DNA from: Nocardiopsis sp. NRRL B-16309
GTDB lineage: Bacteria; Actinomycetota; Actinomycetes; Streptosporangiales; Streptosporangiaceae
DNA length: 64,000 nucleotides
NCBI RefSeq assembly: GCF_001279585.1
Contig: NZ_LGEC01000058.1
Location: 204,240-268,239, forward strand
Direction of reading: 5' to 3'
The notes under the pieces are model-generated. The model worked only from the letters and a program-made list of their open reading frames with translations. It had not been told where the DNA came from and ran no database searches. Positions 14,374-23,191 of this stretch are shown here, in pieces (position 1 is the stretch's first letter; the number at the start of each line of letters is the position of its first letter). The translations under genes and the position numbers were made by a program.

Positions 14374-16410
14374 TCAGATGGTCGTGAGCTGGTCGCGGAG
14401 GTCCTCCGGGGTGGTGACGGGGAGCTTGCAGACGAAGCCCTCGCAGACGTAGGCCGTCGGGCGTCCGCCGCGCGGCGCGCGGTCGCGCAGCAGCGGCACT
14501 CCCCCGTCGTCCGCTCCGTCCCCCCTGGACAGAGCGGTGCCCAGCGGCGCCCAGCGCAGGGCCGTACGCACCAGCTCGTCGGTGGCGGGGTCGGCCGGGT
14601 CGCCGACCACGGCGACCGCCCGCGGTCCGGTGAGCAGCGCCTCACTCGCGGCCAGGCCCCAGCCCGCGAACCGGGCCGCCTTCTCCGCGAGCAGGGAGAC
14701 CGCCGACAGAGCCGACTCGGCCGCCGTCCGGTGCCGCTCGGACCCGGTCAGGGCGGCGTAGGTCAGCAGCGCGGAGGCCGCGGCGAAGCGGCCGGAGGGG
14801 GTCGCGCCGTCGGTCGGGTCCTGGGGGCGGCTGAAGAGCCGCTCGGCGTCGTCGGCGGTGTCGTAGAAGCCGCCGTCGCCGTCGGCGAAGCGCTCCAGGA
14901 CCGTGTCCAGCAGGAGACCGGCCTCGTGCGCGTACCGCGCCTGCCCGGTGACGCCGTGCAGGGCGAGCAGCCCCTCGGCGACGTCGGCGTAGTCCTCCAG
15001 CACGCCGGCGCTGGTCCCCGGCCGACCGTCGCGCGAGGTCCGCACCAGCCGCCCGTCCACCATGTGCGTGGTCAGGAGCAGCTCCGCGGCGCCGCGGGCC
15101 GCGTCCACGAGGTCGGGGCGCTGCAGAAGCGCGCCCGCCTCGGCCAGTCCGGCGATCGCCAGCCCGTTCCAGGCGGCCACCACCTTGTCGTCGCGCGCCG
15201 GCGGCACGCGCTCGGCCCGGGCGGTCAGCAGGGCCTCGCGGACCCGGTCGTAGCGCCACCGGTCGGTGGGCGGGGCGGGCAGCTGGAGCACGGAGGCCCC
15301 GCGCTCGAAGGTGCCCTCCTGGGTGACCAGGAAGGTCCGGGCGGCGAAGTCCGCGTCCTCCTCGCCCAGCACCTCGTGCAGCTGGGCGGGCGTCCACACG
15401 TAGTAGGTGCCCTCCTCGCCCTCGCTGTCGGCGTCCAGCGCGGAGGCGAATCCCCCCTCGGCGGTCCGCAGGTCGCGCACCATCCAGTCGGCGGTCTCCT
15501 CGGCCACCGCGCGCAGGGCCGCGTGCTCGCCCTCACTGAGCGCGGTCCGGTCGGCGGGCCGCCGGGTCATCCGGGTGTAGGCGCGCAGCAGCAGGGCGTT
15601 GTCGTAGAGCATCTTCTCGAAGTGCGGGACGACCCAGCCCTTGTCGACGGAGTAGCGGGCGAAGCCGCCGCCGAGCTGGTCGTAGATCCCCCCGCGGGCC
15701 ATCGCCAGGGCGGTGCCGCCCGCCATCAGCGCGGCGGGGGTGGGTTCGTCGGCGGTCTGGTACGGCCGGGTGCGCTCGTCCTGGGCGACGAGGAAGGACA
15801 GCAGCATCGAGGGCGGGAACTTGGGCTCGTTGCCGAAGCCGCCGTCGGCGTTGTCGTAGTCGCGCACCAGCGCCCGTACGGCCAGGTCGAGCCGGTCGGG
15901 CCCCGGGGGCTGGGCGGAGGGCAGGGTCCGCGGCGCCGACAGCGCGTCGACCACGCGCTTGCCCTGGTCGATGAGATCGGCGCGCTGGTCGCGCCAGGCG
16001 CTCGCCACCCCGTCGAGGAGGCGCTGGAAGTACTCGCGCGGGAAGTACGTACCGCAGTAGAAGGGGGCGCCGTCGGGGGTGGCGAACACGGTCATCGGCC
16101 ACCCGCCCTGGCCGGTCATGGCCTGGGTCGCCTCCATGTACACCGCGTCGACGTCGGGGCGCTCCTCGCGGTCCACCTTGATGTTGACGAACCGGCCGTT
16201 CATCATGTCGGCGGTCGCCCGGTCCTCGAAGGACTCGTGCGCCATGACGTGGCACCAGTGGCAGGCGGAGTACCCGACGGAGATCAGCACCGGCACGTCG
16301 CGGCGGCGGGCCTCGGCGAAGGCCTCCTCGCACCAGGGCCACCACTCGACGGGATTGTCCGCGTGCTGCAACAGGTAGGGGCTGGTCGCGTCGCTCAAAC
16401 GGTTCGGCAT
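14374..16410 (-). CDS. YyaL/SSP411-type thioredoxin-fold protein (DUF255)
   Basis: A 678-residue protein of the spermatogenesis-associated protein 20/YyaL family. The N-terminal 170 residues are a thioredoxin-like DUF255 domain with NPVEWWPW and the redox-type motif SACHWCHVMAHESFED, then VDREERPDVDAVYM and GGWPMTVF. The remainder forms an (alpha/alpha)-barrel resembling sugar epimerases and glycosidases (GGFARYSVDKGWVVPHFEKMLYDNALL). The biochemical role is not established in bacteria. The start at 16410 gives the family-typical MPNRLSDATSPYLLQHADNPV; the frame extends upstream without a ribosome site. The same gene lies next to mca in mycobacteria (Rv1084), hinting at a role in thiol or redox balance. 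A terminator separates it from the mca unit. Confidence 0.9.
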   Translation of the reverse strand: MPNRLSDATSPYLLQHADNPVEWWPWCEEAFAEARRRDVPVLISVGYSACHWCHVMAHESFEDRATADMMNGRFVNIKVDREERPDVDAVYMEATQAMTGQGGWPMTVFATPDGAPFYCGTYFPREYFQRLLDGVASAWRDQRADLIDQGKRVVDALSAPRTLPSAQPPGPDRLDLAVRALVRDYDNADGGFGNEPKFPPSMLLSFLVAQDERTRPYQTADEPTPAALMAGGTALAMARGGIYDQLGGGFARYSVDKGWVVPHFEKMLYDNALLLRAYTRMTRRPADRTALSEGEHAALRAVAEETADWMVRDLRTAEGGFASALDADSEGEEGTYYVWTPAQLHEVLGEEDADFAARTFLVTQEGTFERGASVLQLPAPPTDRWRYDRVREALLTARAERVPPARDDKVVAAWNGLAIAGLAEAGALLQRPDLVDAARGAAELLLTTHMVDGRLVRTSRDGRPGTSAGVLEDYADVAEGLLALHGVTGQARYAHEAGLLLDTVLERFADGDGGFYDTADDAERLFSRPQDPTDGATPSGRFAAASALLTYAALTGSERHRTAAESALSAVSLLAEKAARFAGWGLAASEALLTGPRAVAVVGDPADPATDELVRTALRWAPLGTALSRGDGADDGGVPLLRDRAPRGGRPTAYVCEGFVCKLPVTTPEDLRDQLTTI

Positions 16411-16443
16411 GGTTCCACTGTGCCACCCGACGGCGCGGAGGGC

Positions 16444-16481
16444 TCCCACCCGTCCCGCGGGTCAGGGCGGGACGGGTGGGA
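16444..16481 (-). terminator. Terminator of the mca unit
   Basis: TCCCACCCGTCCCGC and its exact complement (15 bp each) enclose an eight-base loop, 15 bases after the stop of the small membrane protein. Confidence 0.85.
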
Positions 16482-16495
16482 CACCGGTGCCGGCC

Positions 16496-16819
16496 TCAGG
16501 CCTTGCGGGCCGGGCCGTCCGAGGAGTCGTCCTCAGGGGTGTCCGCGTCGGAGGAGGCGGCGACCCCCGCGCGGGCCGCGTCGGTCCGCGCGTCCTCCGA
16601 GTCGTCCGCATCGGCCTCCGCCGCCGCCCGATCCGCCTCCTCGGCGCTGCGCAGCGTGCCGAGCTTGCCCGACATGTTGCGCATGAGGAAGTAGAGCGCC
16701 GCGCCGATCGCGGCCACCATGAGGAAGCCCAGGACGCCCGGTGTCACGGAGTCACGGTCGAGGTCGACGCTGTCGGCCAGGACCACCGCGGAGGTGAGAA
16801 GGGTGTGCATACCGCTCAT
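16496..16819 (-). CDS. Small single-pass membrane protein coupled to mca
   Basis: A 107-residue protein whose ATG overlaps the mca stop (ATGA), implying translational coupling. A hydrophobic helix (GVLGFLMVAAIGAALYFLM, about 27-46) is followed by a basic RNMSGKLG and a long acidic Ala/Asp/Glu tail with coiled-coil character. Similar small proteins sit directly downstream of mca in other actinomycetes. I recognise no catalytic motif. It might recruit or anchor a cytosolic partner at the membrane, but that is only inference from location. Confidence 0.8.
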   Translation of the reverse strand: MSGMHTLLTSAVVLADSVDLDRDSVTPGVLGFLMVAAIGAALYFLMRNMSGKLGTLRSAEEADRAAAEADADDSEDARTDAARAGVAASSDADTPEDDSSDGPARKA

Positions 16820-17694
16820 ACTCTCACTGCTTCTCGGACACCGTCGAAGAGGTCCTTCTCCGGGACCTCGGTGTCCACCAGCGAGCGCACCAGGTGGTAG
16901 TCCTCGGTGGGCCAGGCCTCGGCCACGACCTCGTTGGGGATCGCGAACCAGAAGCCGTTGGGGTCGACCTGGGTCGCGTGCGCCTTGAGCGCCTCGTGGG
17001 CGACGTCGAAGTACTCGGAGCAGTGCACGCGGGTCGTGATCTCCCAGGTGGGGCGGTCACGGTCCTTGATCCGGTCCACCCACTCCGCGAAGGGGTTCTC
17101 CATCCCGCGCTCGGCCAGGACGTCGGCGAGGGCGTCGAACCGCTCGGCGGGGAAGGACACGAAGTAGTACAGCTTCAGCGGCTGCCAGGGGTCGCCCGCG
17201 TCAGGGTAGGCGTCGGGGTCGCCCGCGGTGTCGAAGGCCCGCATCGAGACCTTGTGGGTCATGATGTGGTCGGGGTGGGGGTAGCCGCCCTGCTCGTCGT
17301 AGGTCAGGACCACGTGCGGCCGGAACCGGCGGATGGACGCGACGAGGGGCTCGGCGGCCTCGTCCACGGGCAGGGTGGCGAAGCACCCCTCGGGCAGGGG
17401 CGGGAGCGGGTCGCCCTCGGGCAGGCCCGAGTCCACGAAGCCGGCGAACTCCTGCTGGATACCCAGGATCTCGCGAGCCCGGTCCATCTCCTCGCGGCGG
17501 ACCTGACTGATGTTCTCCAGGATCTCGGGACGGTCCATGGCCGGATTGAGGATGTCACCGCGTTCGCCACCGGTCATGGTGACGACGAGCACGTCGACGC
17601 CCTCGTTCACGTAGCGCGCCATGGTGGCCGCGCCCTTGCTGGACTCGTCATCGGGGTGGGCATGAACGGCCATAAGCCGCAGGCGCTCGGACAA
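16816..17694 (-). CDS. mca: Mycothiol S-conjugate amidase
   Basis: Mca cleaves mycothiol S-conjugates to a mercapturic acid, which is exported, and GlcN-Ins, which is recycled; it is the detoxification arm of mycothiol metabolism in the cytosol. The 292 residues carry the LmbE/PIG-L zinc-binding motif HAHPDDE at 11-17 and the second zinc ligand in YPHPDHIMTH, as expected for a metal amidase. The TTG at 17694 is chosen because AAGGAG lies ten bases upstream; an in-frame ATG at 17673 would remove MSERLRL. MshB (GlcNAc-Ins deacetylase) is the close alternative, but the neighbourhood with DUF4307 and greA and the C-terminal sequence favour Mca. It is divergent from the DUF4307 gene with a 156-bp shared promoter region. 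Confidence 0.93.
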   Translation of the reverse strand: MSERLRLMAVHAHPDDESSKGAATMARYVNEGVDVLVVTMTGGERGDILNPAMDRPEILENISQVRREEMDRAREILGIQQEFAGFVDSGLPEGDPLPPLPEGCFATLPVDEAAEPLVASIRRFRPHVVLTYDEQGGYPHPDHIMTHKVSMRAFDTAGDPDAYPDAGDPWQPLKLYYFVSFPAERFDALADVLAERGMENPFAEWVDRIKDRDRPTWEITTRVHCSEYFDVAHEALKAHATQVDPNGFWFAIPNEVVAEAWPTEDYHLVRSLVDTEVPEKDLFDGVREAVRV

Positions 17695-17850
17695 CGGAAG
17701 GGATCTCCTTGACTCGGTGGGCGGACGCGTGGTCGCGGCCGTCCGGACGCCCCTCGCCCTCGTCCCCGCGACTCACGCACGGGCCGAGTAGGGGGGCTGT
17801 CAGGTCGGGGATATCTTAGACAACACCGTCCCCTTGTTCGGAGATTCCCG

Positions 17851-18267
17851 ATGCAGCCGACCCCGGAAGAAGACCCCGTGAACAGTGCCGACACCGCGCC
17901 CGCGCTACGCAAGCGGCACGGCAACGGCCCGGTCTTCTTCGTCATCGCGACCGTGTTCGCGGTGCTGTGCGCCGTCGGCTGGGGCTATTCCGTCATGAAC
18001 TACAGCGGGCTGGGCGGCGGCGTGTACCACCAGGTGGTGTCGTACTCGGTCGCCTCGGCCGACGAGGCGGCCATCACCTACGAGGTGAACAGCCGCGACG
18101 GGGCCGACTGCCTCATCACCGCGCTGGACGACCAGCACGTCGAGGTCGGCCAGACCAGGTCCTCCGTCCAGGCCGGGAACCGAATGGTCTCCACGACCGT
18201 TGACACGGTTCGTCGGGCTTCCACGGTAGAAGTGGCCTCCTGCAGGGAACAAGGTTCGCAGGACTGA
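17851..18267 (+). CDS. DUF4307 membrane protein
   Basis: A 138-residue single-pass protein. The first 30 residues are cytoplasmic and polar, a helix runs at about 29-50 (VFFVIATVFAVLCAVGWGYSVM), and the outside part contains YSVASADEAAITYEV and two cysteines, as in the DUF4307 family. Its function is unknown, but the gene is linked to mca and greA across actinobacteria (Rv1081c in M. tuberculosis). The ATG at 17851 has GGAG eight bases upstream; a GTG at 17878 is a weaker alternative. Confidence 0.9.
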   Translation: MQPTPEEDPVNSADTAPALRKRHGNGPVFFVIATVFAVLCAVGWGYSVMNYSGLGGGVYHQVVSYSVASADEAAITYEVNSRDGADCLITALDDQHVEVGQTRSSVQAGNRMVSTTVDTVRRASTVEVASCREQGSQD

Positions 18268-18387
18268 TCCGCACAGACCCACAGACCGCCCCTGCCGGTC
18301 CCGGCCACCACCGCTGAACCGACATGTCACCGCACGACGTGCGCCGAGGCCTCCGACGAGGAGAACGTGCGCCACGACGCACGGTGA

Positions 18388-18393
18388 TATTCT
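18388..18393 (+). promoter_or_regulatory. Putative -10 element of greA
   Basis: TGATATTCT gives an extended -10 (TATTCT) 57 bases before the greA start, in an otherwise GC-rich gap. No convincing -35 is seen. Confidence 0.35.
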
Positions 18394-18450
18394 CGTAAGT
18401 TCAGCTCTGGCCGCCTGGTGGCCTTTGCTACTAGCACTCAAGGAGTTCCC

Positions 18451-18951
18451 GTGACCCAGACCCGCGATGACAACGTCACCTGGCTCACCCAGGAGGCGTA
18501 TGACCGGCTCAAGGGAGAGCTGGACCACCTGTCGGGGAGTGGTCGCATCGAGATCGCGGAGAAGATCGAGGCGGCCCGAGAAGAAGGCGACCTCAAGGAG
18601 AACGGCGGATACCACGCCGCCAAGGAGGAACAGGGCAAGATGGAGGCCCGCATCCTCCAGCTCACCGAGATCCTGCGCACCGCCCGGGTGGGCGAGGCTC
18701 CCCGCACCGAAGGCGTGGTCGGCCCCGGCATGACCGTCACCGTCAAGTTCGACGGCGACGAGGAGGAGGTCACCTTCCTGCTCGCGTCCCGCGAGGAGAG
18801 CGGCGCCCCCATCGACGTCTACTCTCCGAGGTCACCCCTGGGCGCGGCCATCAACGGCAAGCGCGTGGGCGAGAACGTGAGCTACAAGCTCCCCAACGGC
18901 AAGAGCCTGGGTGTCGAGATCATCGACGCGGTCCCCTACAGCGGCATGTGA
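18451..18951 (+). CDS. greA: Transcription elongation factor GreA
   Basis: GreA binds the secondary channel of RNA polymerase and stimulates cleavage of backtracked transcripts. The GTG at 18451 has AAGGAG seven bases upstream, giving 166 residues, the usual size. The N-terminal coiled coil contains the tip sequence EGDLKENGGYHAAKEEQ with the acidic residues that act at the polymerase active site. The C-terminal FKBP-like globular domain follows from about residue 85 and ends VEIIDAVPYSGM. It is monocistronic with a strong terminator behind. Confidence 0.97.
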   Translation: MTQTRDDNVTWLTQEAYDRLKGELDHLSGSGRIEIAEKIEAAREEGDLKENGGYHAAKEEQGKMEARILQLTEILRTARVGEAPRTEGVVGPGMTVTVKFDGDEEEVTFLLASREESGAPIDVYSPRSPLGAAINGKRVGENVSYKLPNGKSLGVEIIDAVPYSGM

Positions 18952-18964
18952 CCGGCACGGTGTT

Positions 18965-19000
18965 GACCGAAAGGGGCGGCTCCGGCCGCCCCTTTCGGTC
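18965..19000 (+). terminator. greA terminator
   Basis: GACCGAAAGGGGCGGC and its exact complement (16 bp each) flank the tetraloop tccg. Confidence 0.92.
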
Positions 19001-19113
19001 TGTGTACTCCGGAAAGGGCGTGTGCCGTGACGGGGTCCGTCGGTACTCTGGAACCTGCGCCGGCCCGCGACGCTCACGGTGACCACCACTCCCACGGAGA
19101 GACGCCCACGCCG

Positions 19114-19710
19114 ATGTCCTCGCCCCACTGGAACCCCCCTCCGCACGGCCGCCCCTCCTCCGGCGGGTGGGAGATGGCCGCGTACCCGCCCGGTCCCGCG
19201 CCGACGCCTCCACCCGGTTGGGGGCCGTCCGCGGCGGCCCCGCGTCCCCCCGCCCTGGAGCCTGCGTCGTTCGGCCGCCGCCTGGCCGCGCGGACCATCG
19301 ACTACGTGCTGGCGGGCATCACGGCCGTGGCGTTCTTCTTCGTCATGATCATCGTGACGGTGGCCATCACCGGCGACAGCGACTCCACTGACGGCGAGGC
19401 GGCCCTGTGGTTGCTGCTGTGGCTGTTCGGGTGGGGGCTCCTGCTGTTCTTCTACGACTGGCTGTACCTGGTCACGTGGGGCCGCACGATCGGCAAGCTG
19501 GTGCTGGGGATCAAGGTGGTCACCGCCGCCGACGGGAGCCGGCTCACCCAGGGCCAGGCCGTGCGCCGGTCGGCGGTCTTCTGCCTGCCCCAGACCCTGC
19601 CCGTGGCGGGCCACCTGTTCTCGCTCGGGGAGTCGATGGCCGCGCTCGGCACCAGCGCGCAGGCCCTGCACGACCGTTCGGCGGGCACGCTGGTCGTGCG
19701 CGTCAGGTAG
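19114..19710 (+). CDS. RDD family membrane protein
   Basis: About 198 residues. A Pro/Gly-rich cytoplasmic leader of roughly 50 residues precedes the RDD domain: FGRRLAARTIDYVLAG carries the family Arg and Asp-Asp-type signature in the first helix, then helices at VAFFFVMIIVTVAITG and LWLFGWGLLLFFYDWLYLVTWGRTIGKLVLGIKVV. RDD proteins are small integral membrane proteins of mostly unknown function; some are linked to ion or osmotic transport. The ATG at 19114 has GGAGAG twelve bases upstream. A GTG at 19027 is in frame, but TACTCT at 19043-19048 resembles a -10 element, which favours the later start. Confidence 0.85.
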   Translation: MSSPHWNPPPHGRPSSGGWEMAAYPPGPAPTPPPGWGPSAAAPRPPALEPASFGRRLAARTIDYVLAGITAVAFFFVMIIVTVAITGDSDSTDGEAALWLLLWLFGWGLLLFFYDWLYLVTWGRTIGKLVLGIKVVTAADGSRLTQGQAVRRSAVFCLPQTLPVAGHLFSLGESMAALGTSAQALHDRSAGTLVVRVR

Positions 19711-19738
19711 GCGGGGGGCCGGGTCCGGGCTCGTCGGT

Positions 19739-21520
19739 TCAGGAAGCGGTGCCCGAGCCCGGCTCCTCAGGCTCGTCGGGCCCGGAGGCGGTGCCCGATG
19801 CCGGGCCGCGCGTGTCGTCGGGCCCGGAGGCGGTGCCCGGGCCGTCCTGCTCCCCCGGCTCGCCGCGGCCGTCGGAACCGGCGGGGCCGCCGCGCTCGGC
19901 GTGCTCGCGGACCAGTTCCAGGATGTACTCCGCGCCCCGTTCGTAGGGTTCCACCACCATGTCGGCCCCCGCCGCGCGCAACCGCTCGGCGTCGCGCCGG
20001 GTCAGCGTGGACAGCACCACCGTTCCCCCGTACTCGTGGTGCTGGAGCGCGTGCAGCAGCACCAGGTCGACGTTGGACGACGGGATCGCGCTGATCACCA
20101 TCGGCGTGGTCGCCAGCGGCAGCGCCTCCAGGAACTCCACGTCCTCGGCGCTGCCGTACACCGTGGTCACCCTCGGGTGGATGGACCGGGCGACCCTCTG
20201 CGGGTCGTAGTCCACGGCCAGGACGTCGTATCCGGCCTCGGCGATGCGCTGGGCCGTGCTGCGTCCCATCCGGCCCAGGCCGTAGAGGATCACGTCCGCC
20301 CGCCCCGTCAGGTCGTCGGGCAGCCGCCGGGTCCGGCCGATCCGGTCCAGCGGCTCCAGCCAGCGCTTGAGCAGGTCGTAGAGCTGCTTGGAGTACAGGA
20401 TCAGGTACGTGGAGATACCGATCGTGATCAGGCCCACCACGGTCACCAGGCTCAGCGTCGTACTGGTGATGTGCCCCAGACTCAGCCCGAGCGCGGCCAG
20501 GATCAGGGAGAACTCACTGATCTGGGCGACGGAGAGGCCCGACAGGAAGCCGATCCGGACCGGGTACCCCATCAGCCGCATGATCAGCACGACGATGAGC
20601 GGGTTGCCGACCAGGACGAACAGCGACAGCAGCCCGGCCTCCAGCAACTGCCGCGAGGCGTCGCCGAACTCCAGCTGCGCGCCGAGCTGGATGAAGAAGA
20701 ACAGCAGCAGGAAGTCCCGCAGGCTCACCAGCCGTGCGCCGAGCGCGTCCCGGTAGGTCGTCGAGGCCAGGGACATGCCCGCGAGGAAGGCGCCCACCTC
20801 CAGGCTGAAGCCGAGCCACTCGGTGAGCGCCGCCACGGACACGGCGTAGGCCACGCCGAAGATCACCAGGAGTTCCTGCGAGCGCGCGATGTAGTGCAGG
20901 AGCCACGGCAGCACGAACCGCGACAGCAGCGCGAGCCCGACCAGGAGCCCCGCCCCGGTGCCCACCGTCAGCGCGACGCGCTCGGGCACGGCCTCGGAGC
21001 TGGCGCGGCCGAAGGACGTCAGCGCGATCATGACCAGGACCACGACGATGTCCTGGATGATGAGGAAGCCGACCGCGATCCGGCCGTGCAGCTGGTCCAG
21101 CTCCCGCTTGTCCGAGAGCAGCTTGACGATGATGATCGTGGACGAGAAGGTCAGCGCCACGGCCACGTAGAGCGCGGTGACGGAGTCCATGCCCAGCCCG
21201 AGGGCGATCCCGTACCCGATGACCGAGGTGAACACCACCTGGCCGATACCGGTGGCCAGCGCGACCGGCCCGGTCGTGCGGATCAGGTGCAGGTCGAGCC
21301 GCAGACCGACCATGAACAGCAGCATCGCGATGCCGGTCTGGGCGAGGAGTTCGATGACGCCCTCGTGCGAGACCAGCCCCAGGCCCACCGGACCGACGAG
21401 GATGCCGACGGCGATGTAGGACACGATGAGCGGCTGCCGCAACAGGTTTCCGAGCAGCGCCACGGCAGCCGCCACCGCCAGGACCGCGGCGAACACCCAG
21501 AAGTCGTCTGCAGCCGTCAT
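19739..21520 (-). CDS. CPA2-family cation:proton antiporter with RCK (TrkA-N) domain
   Basis: A 593-residue Kef/YbaL-like transporter. Residues 1-390 contain about twelve membrane helices with the exchanger signature around GILVGPVGLGLVS and FMVGLRLDL. Residues of about 405-545 form a cytoplasmic nucleotide-binding RCK domain with GLGRMG (GxGxxG) and an acidic end of the second strand (AVDYDP), so transport is probably gated by NAD(H) or a similar ligand. The last 45 residues are a Gly/Ser/Asp/Pro repeat tail (GTASGPD units) with no obvious role. It is convergent with the RDD gene. Substrate (K+ or Na+) cannot be decided from sequence. Confidence 0.92.
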   Translation of the reverse strand: MTAADDFWVFAAVLAVAAAVALLGNLLRQPLIVSYIAVGILVGPVGLGLVSHEGVIELLAQTGIAMLLFMVGLRLDLHLIRTTGPVALATGIGQVVFTSVIGYGIALGLGMDSVTALYVAVALTFSSTIIIVKLLSDKRELDQLHGRIAVGFLIIQDIVVVLVMIALTSFGRASSEAVPERVALTVGTGAGLLVGLALLSRFVLPWLLHYIARSQELLVIFGVAYAVSVAALTEWLGFSLEVGAFLAGMSLASTTYRDALGARLVSLRDFLLLFFFIQLGAQLEFGDASRQLLEAGLLSLFVLVGNPLIVVLIMRLMGYPVRIGFLSGLSVAQISEFSLILAALGLSLGHITSTTLSLVTVVGLITIGISTYLILYSKQLYDLLKRWLEPLDRIGRTRRLPDDLTGRADVILYGLGRMGRSTAQRIAEAGYDVLAVDYDPQRVARSIHPRVTTVYGSAEDVEFLEALPLATTPMVISAIPSSNVDLVLLHALQHHEYGGTVVLSTLTRRDAERLRAAGADMVVEPYERGAEYILELVREHAERGGPAGSDGRGEPGEQDGPGTASGPDDTRGPASGTASGPDEPEEPGSGTAS

Positions 21521-21604
21521 TGTCCTGATCGAAACACATGTGTACTGGTCGACGCGAGCACGAACCGCAAAATCCGCCCCTTGTTCGGTCCCGCCGGGCG
21601 TGCG

Positions 21605-23065
21605 TCAGGGCCGCGGAGGGGCGGTGCCGGGCGCGCACTCGGGAGCCTGGTCGCCGCCGTCGGCGAACACCGCCGGGACGTAGTGGTCCGCGCCGATCCG
21701 GTACCAGGCCCGATCCGTGCCGAAGGGCCCTGTCGCGGAGTCGCCCGCGGTACGGCACTCGACGTCCACGTTGGCCGCGTGGGCGGCCAGGCCGACCGGG
21801 TCGAACTCCAGTCCGGGACCGTCGCGCACGATCACCGGGTCGCTGCGCGTGCTCGTGGCGATCTCCGCGCGGGCGCGGTACTCGCCGGTCCACAGGTAGT
21901 CGACCTCCACCCAGCCGTTGGTGGGCAGCTGGAGGCCGTGGCGGAACGCGCCGTCGGCGAGGTCGATTCCGGCGGGATTGGCCACGCGGCGGCCGAAGCC
22001 GTCGAGGCCGTCGTTGTAGCCCTCGGCGTAGGCGGCCTGGGCCTGGGGTCGGCCGCGGTCCAGGTCGCGCCAGGACTGGCGGTCGTCGTTCCAGTGGTCG
22101 TCGGTGATGTTCCACGGGCCGACGTCCCACACGGGCAGGTAGACGCAGCGCGGCTCGTGGTTCTCGGTGTCGCCCCTGCCCTCGGGGCCCAGGGCGCCGG
22201 TGGTGCACACGCGCACGGTGTACTCGCCGCCGCCGCGCGCGGCCAGGCCCCGCCGGGAGGGCAGGGCGGCGAAGTGGTCGTCGGGCCGCACGGTGTGGCC
22301 GTTCGCGGTGGTACCGCCCACCAGCCCGATCCGGGTGGCGAAGAGCCGCGCGGAGAAGGGCGGGTCGGGCACGTCCTCCTCGACGGACCCTTCCTCGCCC
22401 TCGCCGTTCTCGGCGTCCCCGTCATTCCCGGCGCCCTCGCCGTTCTCGGAGTCCTCGCCGTTCTCGGGGTCCCCGTCGCCCTCGCCGTTCTCGGCGCCCC
22501 CGTCGCTACCGTCGGTCTCGTCCGCCTCGTCGCTCCCGTCACCCTGCTCCGGCTCCGCGTCGAGGGGTTCGAGCGGTCGCAGCCGCACCCCGTCGATGGC
22601 GGCGTCGGCGCCGTCCACCTTCACGCGCACCTGGACCTCGAACACGCCCGCGTCGAGGATCACCCGGCCGCCGCCGTCGGGGACGGGGTGCCACTCCGTC
22701 CACATGCCGTCGGACCGGGTACCGCGCGCCTCGGCGGTGACGTCCTCCGCCGTGCCCTCGCCCTGGAGCCGCACGTCCAGAACGTCGGTCGCCTCCTCCA
22801 GGGGCTGCTCGGGGAAGGTCGCCAGCCCGCTGCGCGCACTCCCCGGATCGCGGCGCGGCGCGGCCGGGCCGCCGACCTCCTCGGCGTCCAGGCGCAGCGC
22901 CCCGTCGTCGAGCACCAGTCCGACCCGGTCGGCGGACTCCAGGTCCTGCCGGATCCAGCCGTCCTCCGCGTGTGCCACGGGCACGGCCGTCGGCAGCAGC
23001 AGGGCCGCCACCCCCAGTACCGTCATGGTCCGTATCGCGGTGCTCTCGCACCGGTCGTCCGCCAT
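21605..23065 (-). CDS. Secreted protein with acidic repeat linker and RlpA-like barrel domain
   Basis: About 486 residues. A signal peptide (basic start, then MTVLGVAALLLPTAVPVAHA) leads to an N-terminal beta-rich domain. An acidic linker at about 180-235 is built from repeated Glu-Asn-Gly-Glu units. The C-terminal domain contains TANGHTVRPDDHFAALPS, VYLPVWDVGPWN, GIDLADGAF and WVEVDYLW. In order and spacing these resemble the double-psi beta-barrel of RlpA-like proteins (Asp-x-Gly-Pro, then Ile-Asp-Leu, then the last strand), so I infer a wall-associated barrel domain; it is not assigned to a named family. Starts: ATG at 23065 (GGGGGAT seven bases before) or GTG at 23080. A good promoter lies upstream. 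It could act on or bind peptidoglycan. Confidence 0.75.
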   Translation of the reverse strand: MADDRCESTAIRTMTVLGVAALLLPTAVPVAHAEDGWIRQDLESADRVGLVLDDGALRLDAEEVGGPAAPRRDPGSARSGLATFPEQPLEEATDVLDVRLQGEGTAEDVTAEARGTRSDGMWTEWHPVPDGGGRVILDAGVFEVQVRVKVDGADAAIDGVRLRPLEPLDAEPEQGDGSDEADETDGSDGGAENGEGDGDPENGEDSENGEGAGNDGDAENGEGEEGSVEEDVPDPPFSARLFATRIGLVGGTTANGHTVRPDDHFAALPSRRGLAARGGGEYTVRVCTTGALGPEGRGDTENHEPRCVYLPVWDVGPWNITDDHWNDDRQSWRDLDRGRPQAQAAYAEGYNDGLDGFGRRVANPAGIDLADGAFRHGLQLPTNGWVEVDYLWTGEYRARAEIATSTRSDPVIVRDGPGLEFDPVGLAAHAANVDVECRTAGDSATGPFGTDRAWYRIGADHYVPAVFADGGDQAPECAPGTAPPRP

Positions 23066-23113
23066 CGCGCCATCCCCCACCCATCACCTTGAGCACCTGA
23101 AGAATCACTCTCA

Positions 23114-23141
23114 GTAATAGCCCGGTTCTGGGCACACTCAA
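23114..23141 (-). promoter_or_regulatory. Putative sigma-70-type promoter of the secreted protein
   Basis: On the minus strand TTGAGT (23141-23136) and TATTAC (23119-23114) are 16 bp apart, a good match to vegetative actinomycete promoters, about 50 bp before the start codon. Confidence 0.5.
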
Positions 23142-23191
23142 GGAGCTTGTGGCGAGTGTTGGTGATCCGCCGGTAAAAGTCCGACTCGCCC

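Noticed and set aside
19901..23092. A 1063-codon plus-strand open frame across the antiporter and secreted-protein genes
   Set aside because: It spans two minus-strand genes and their intergenic gap; composition is that of an antisense shadow.
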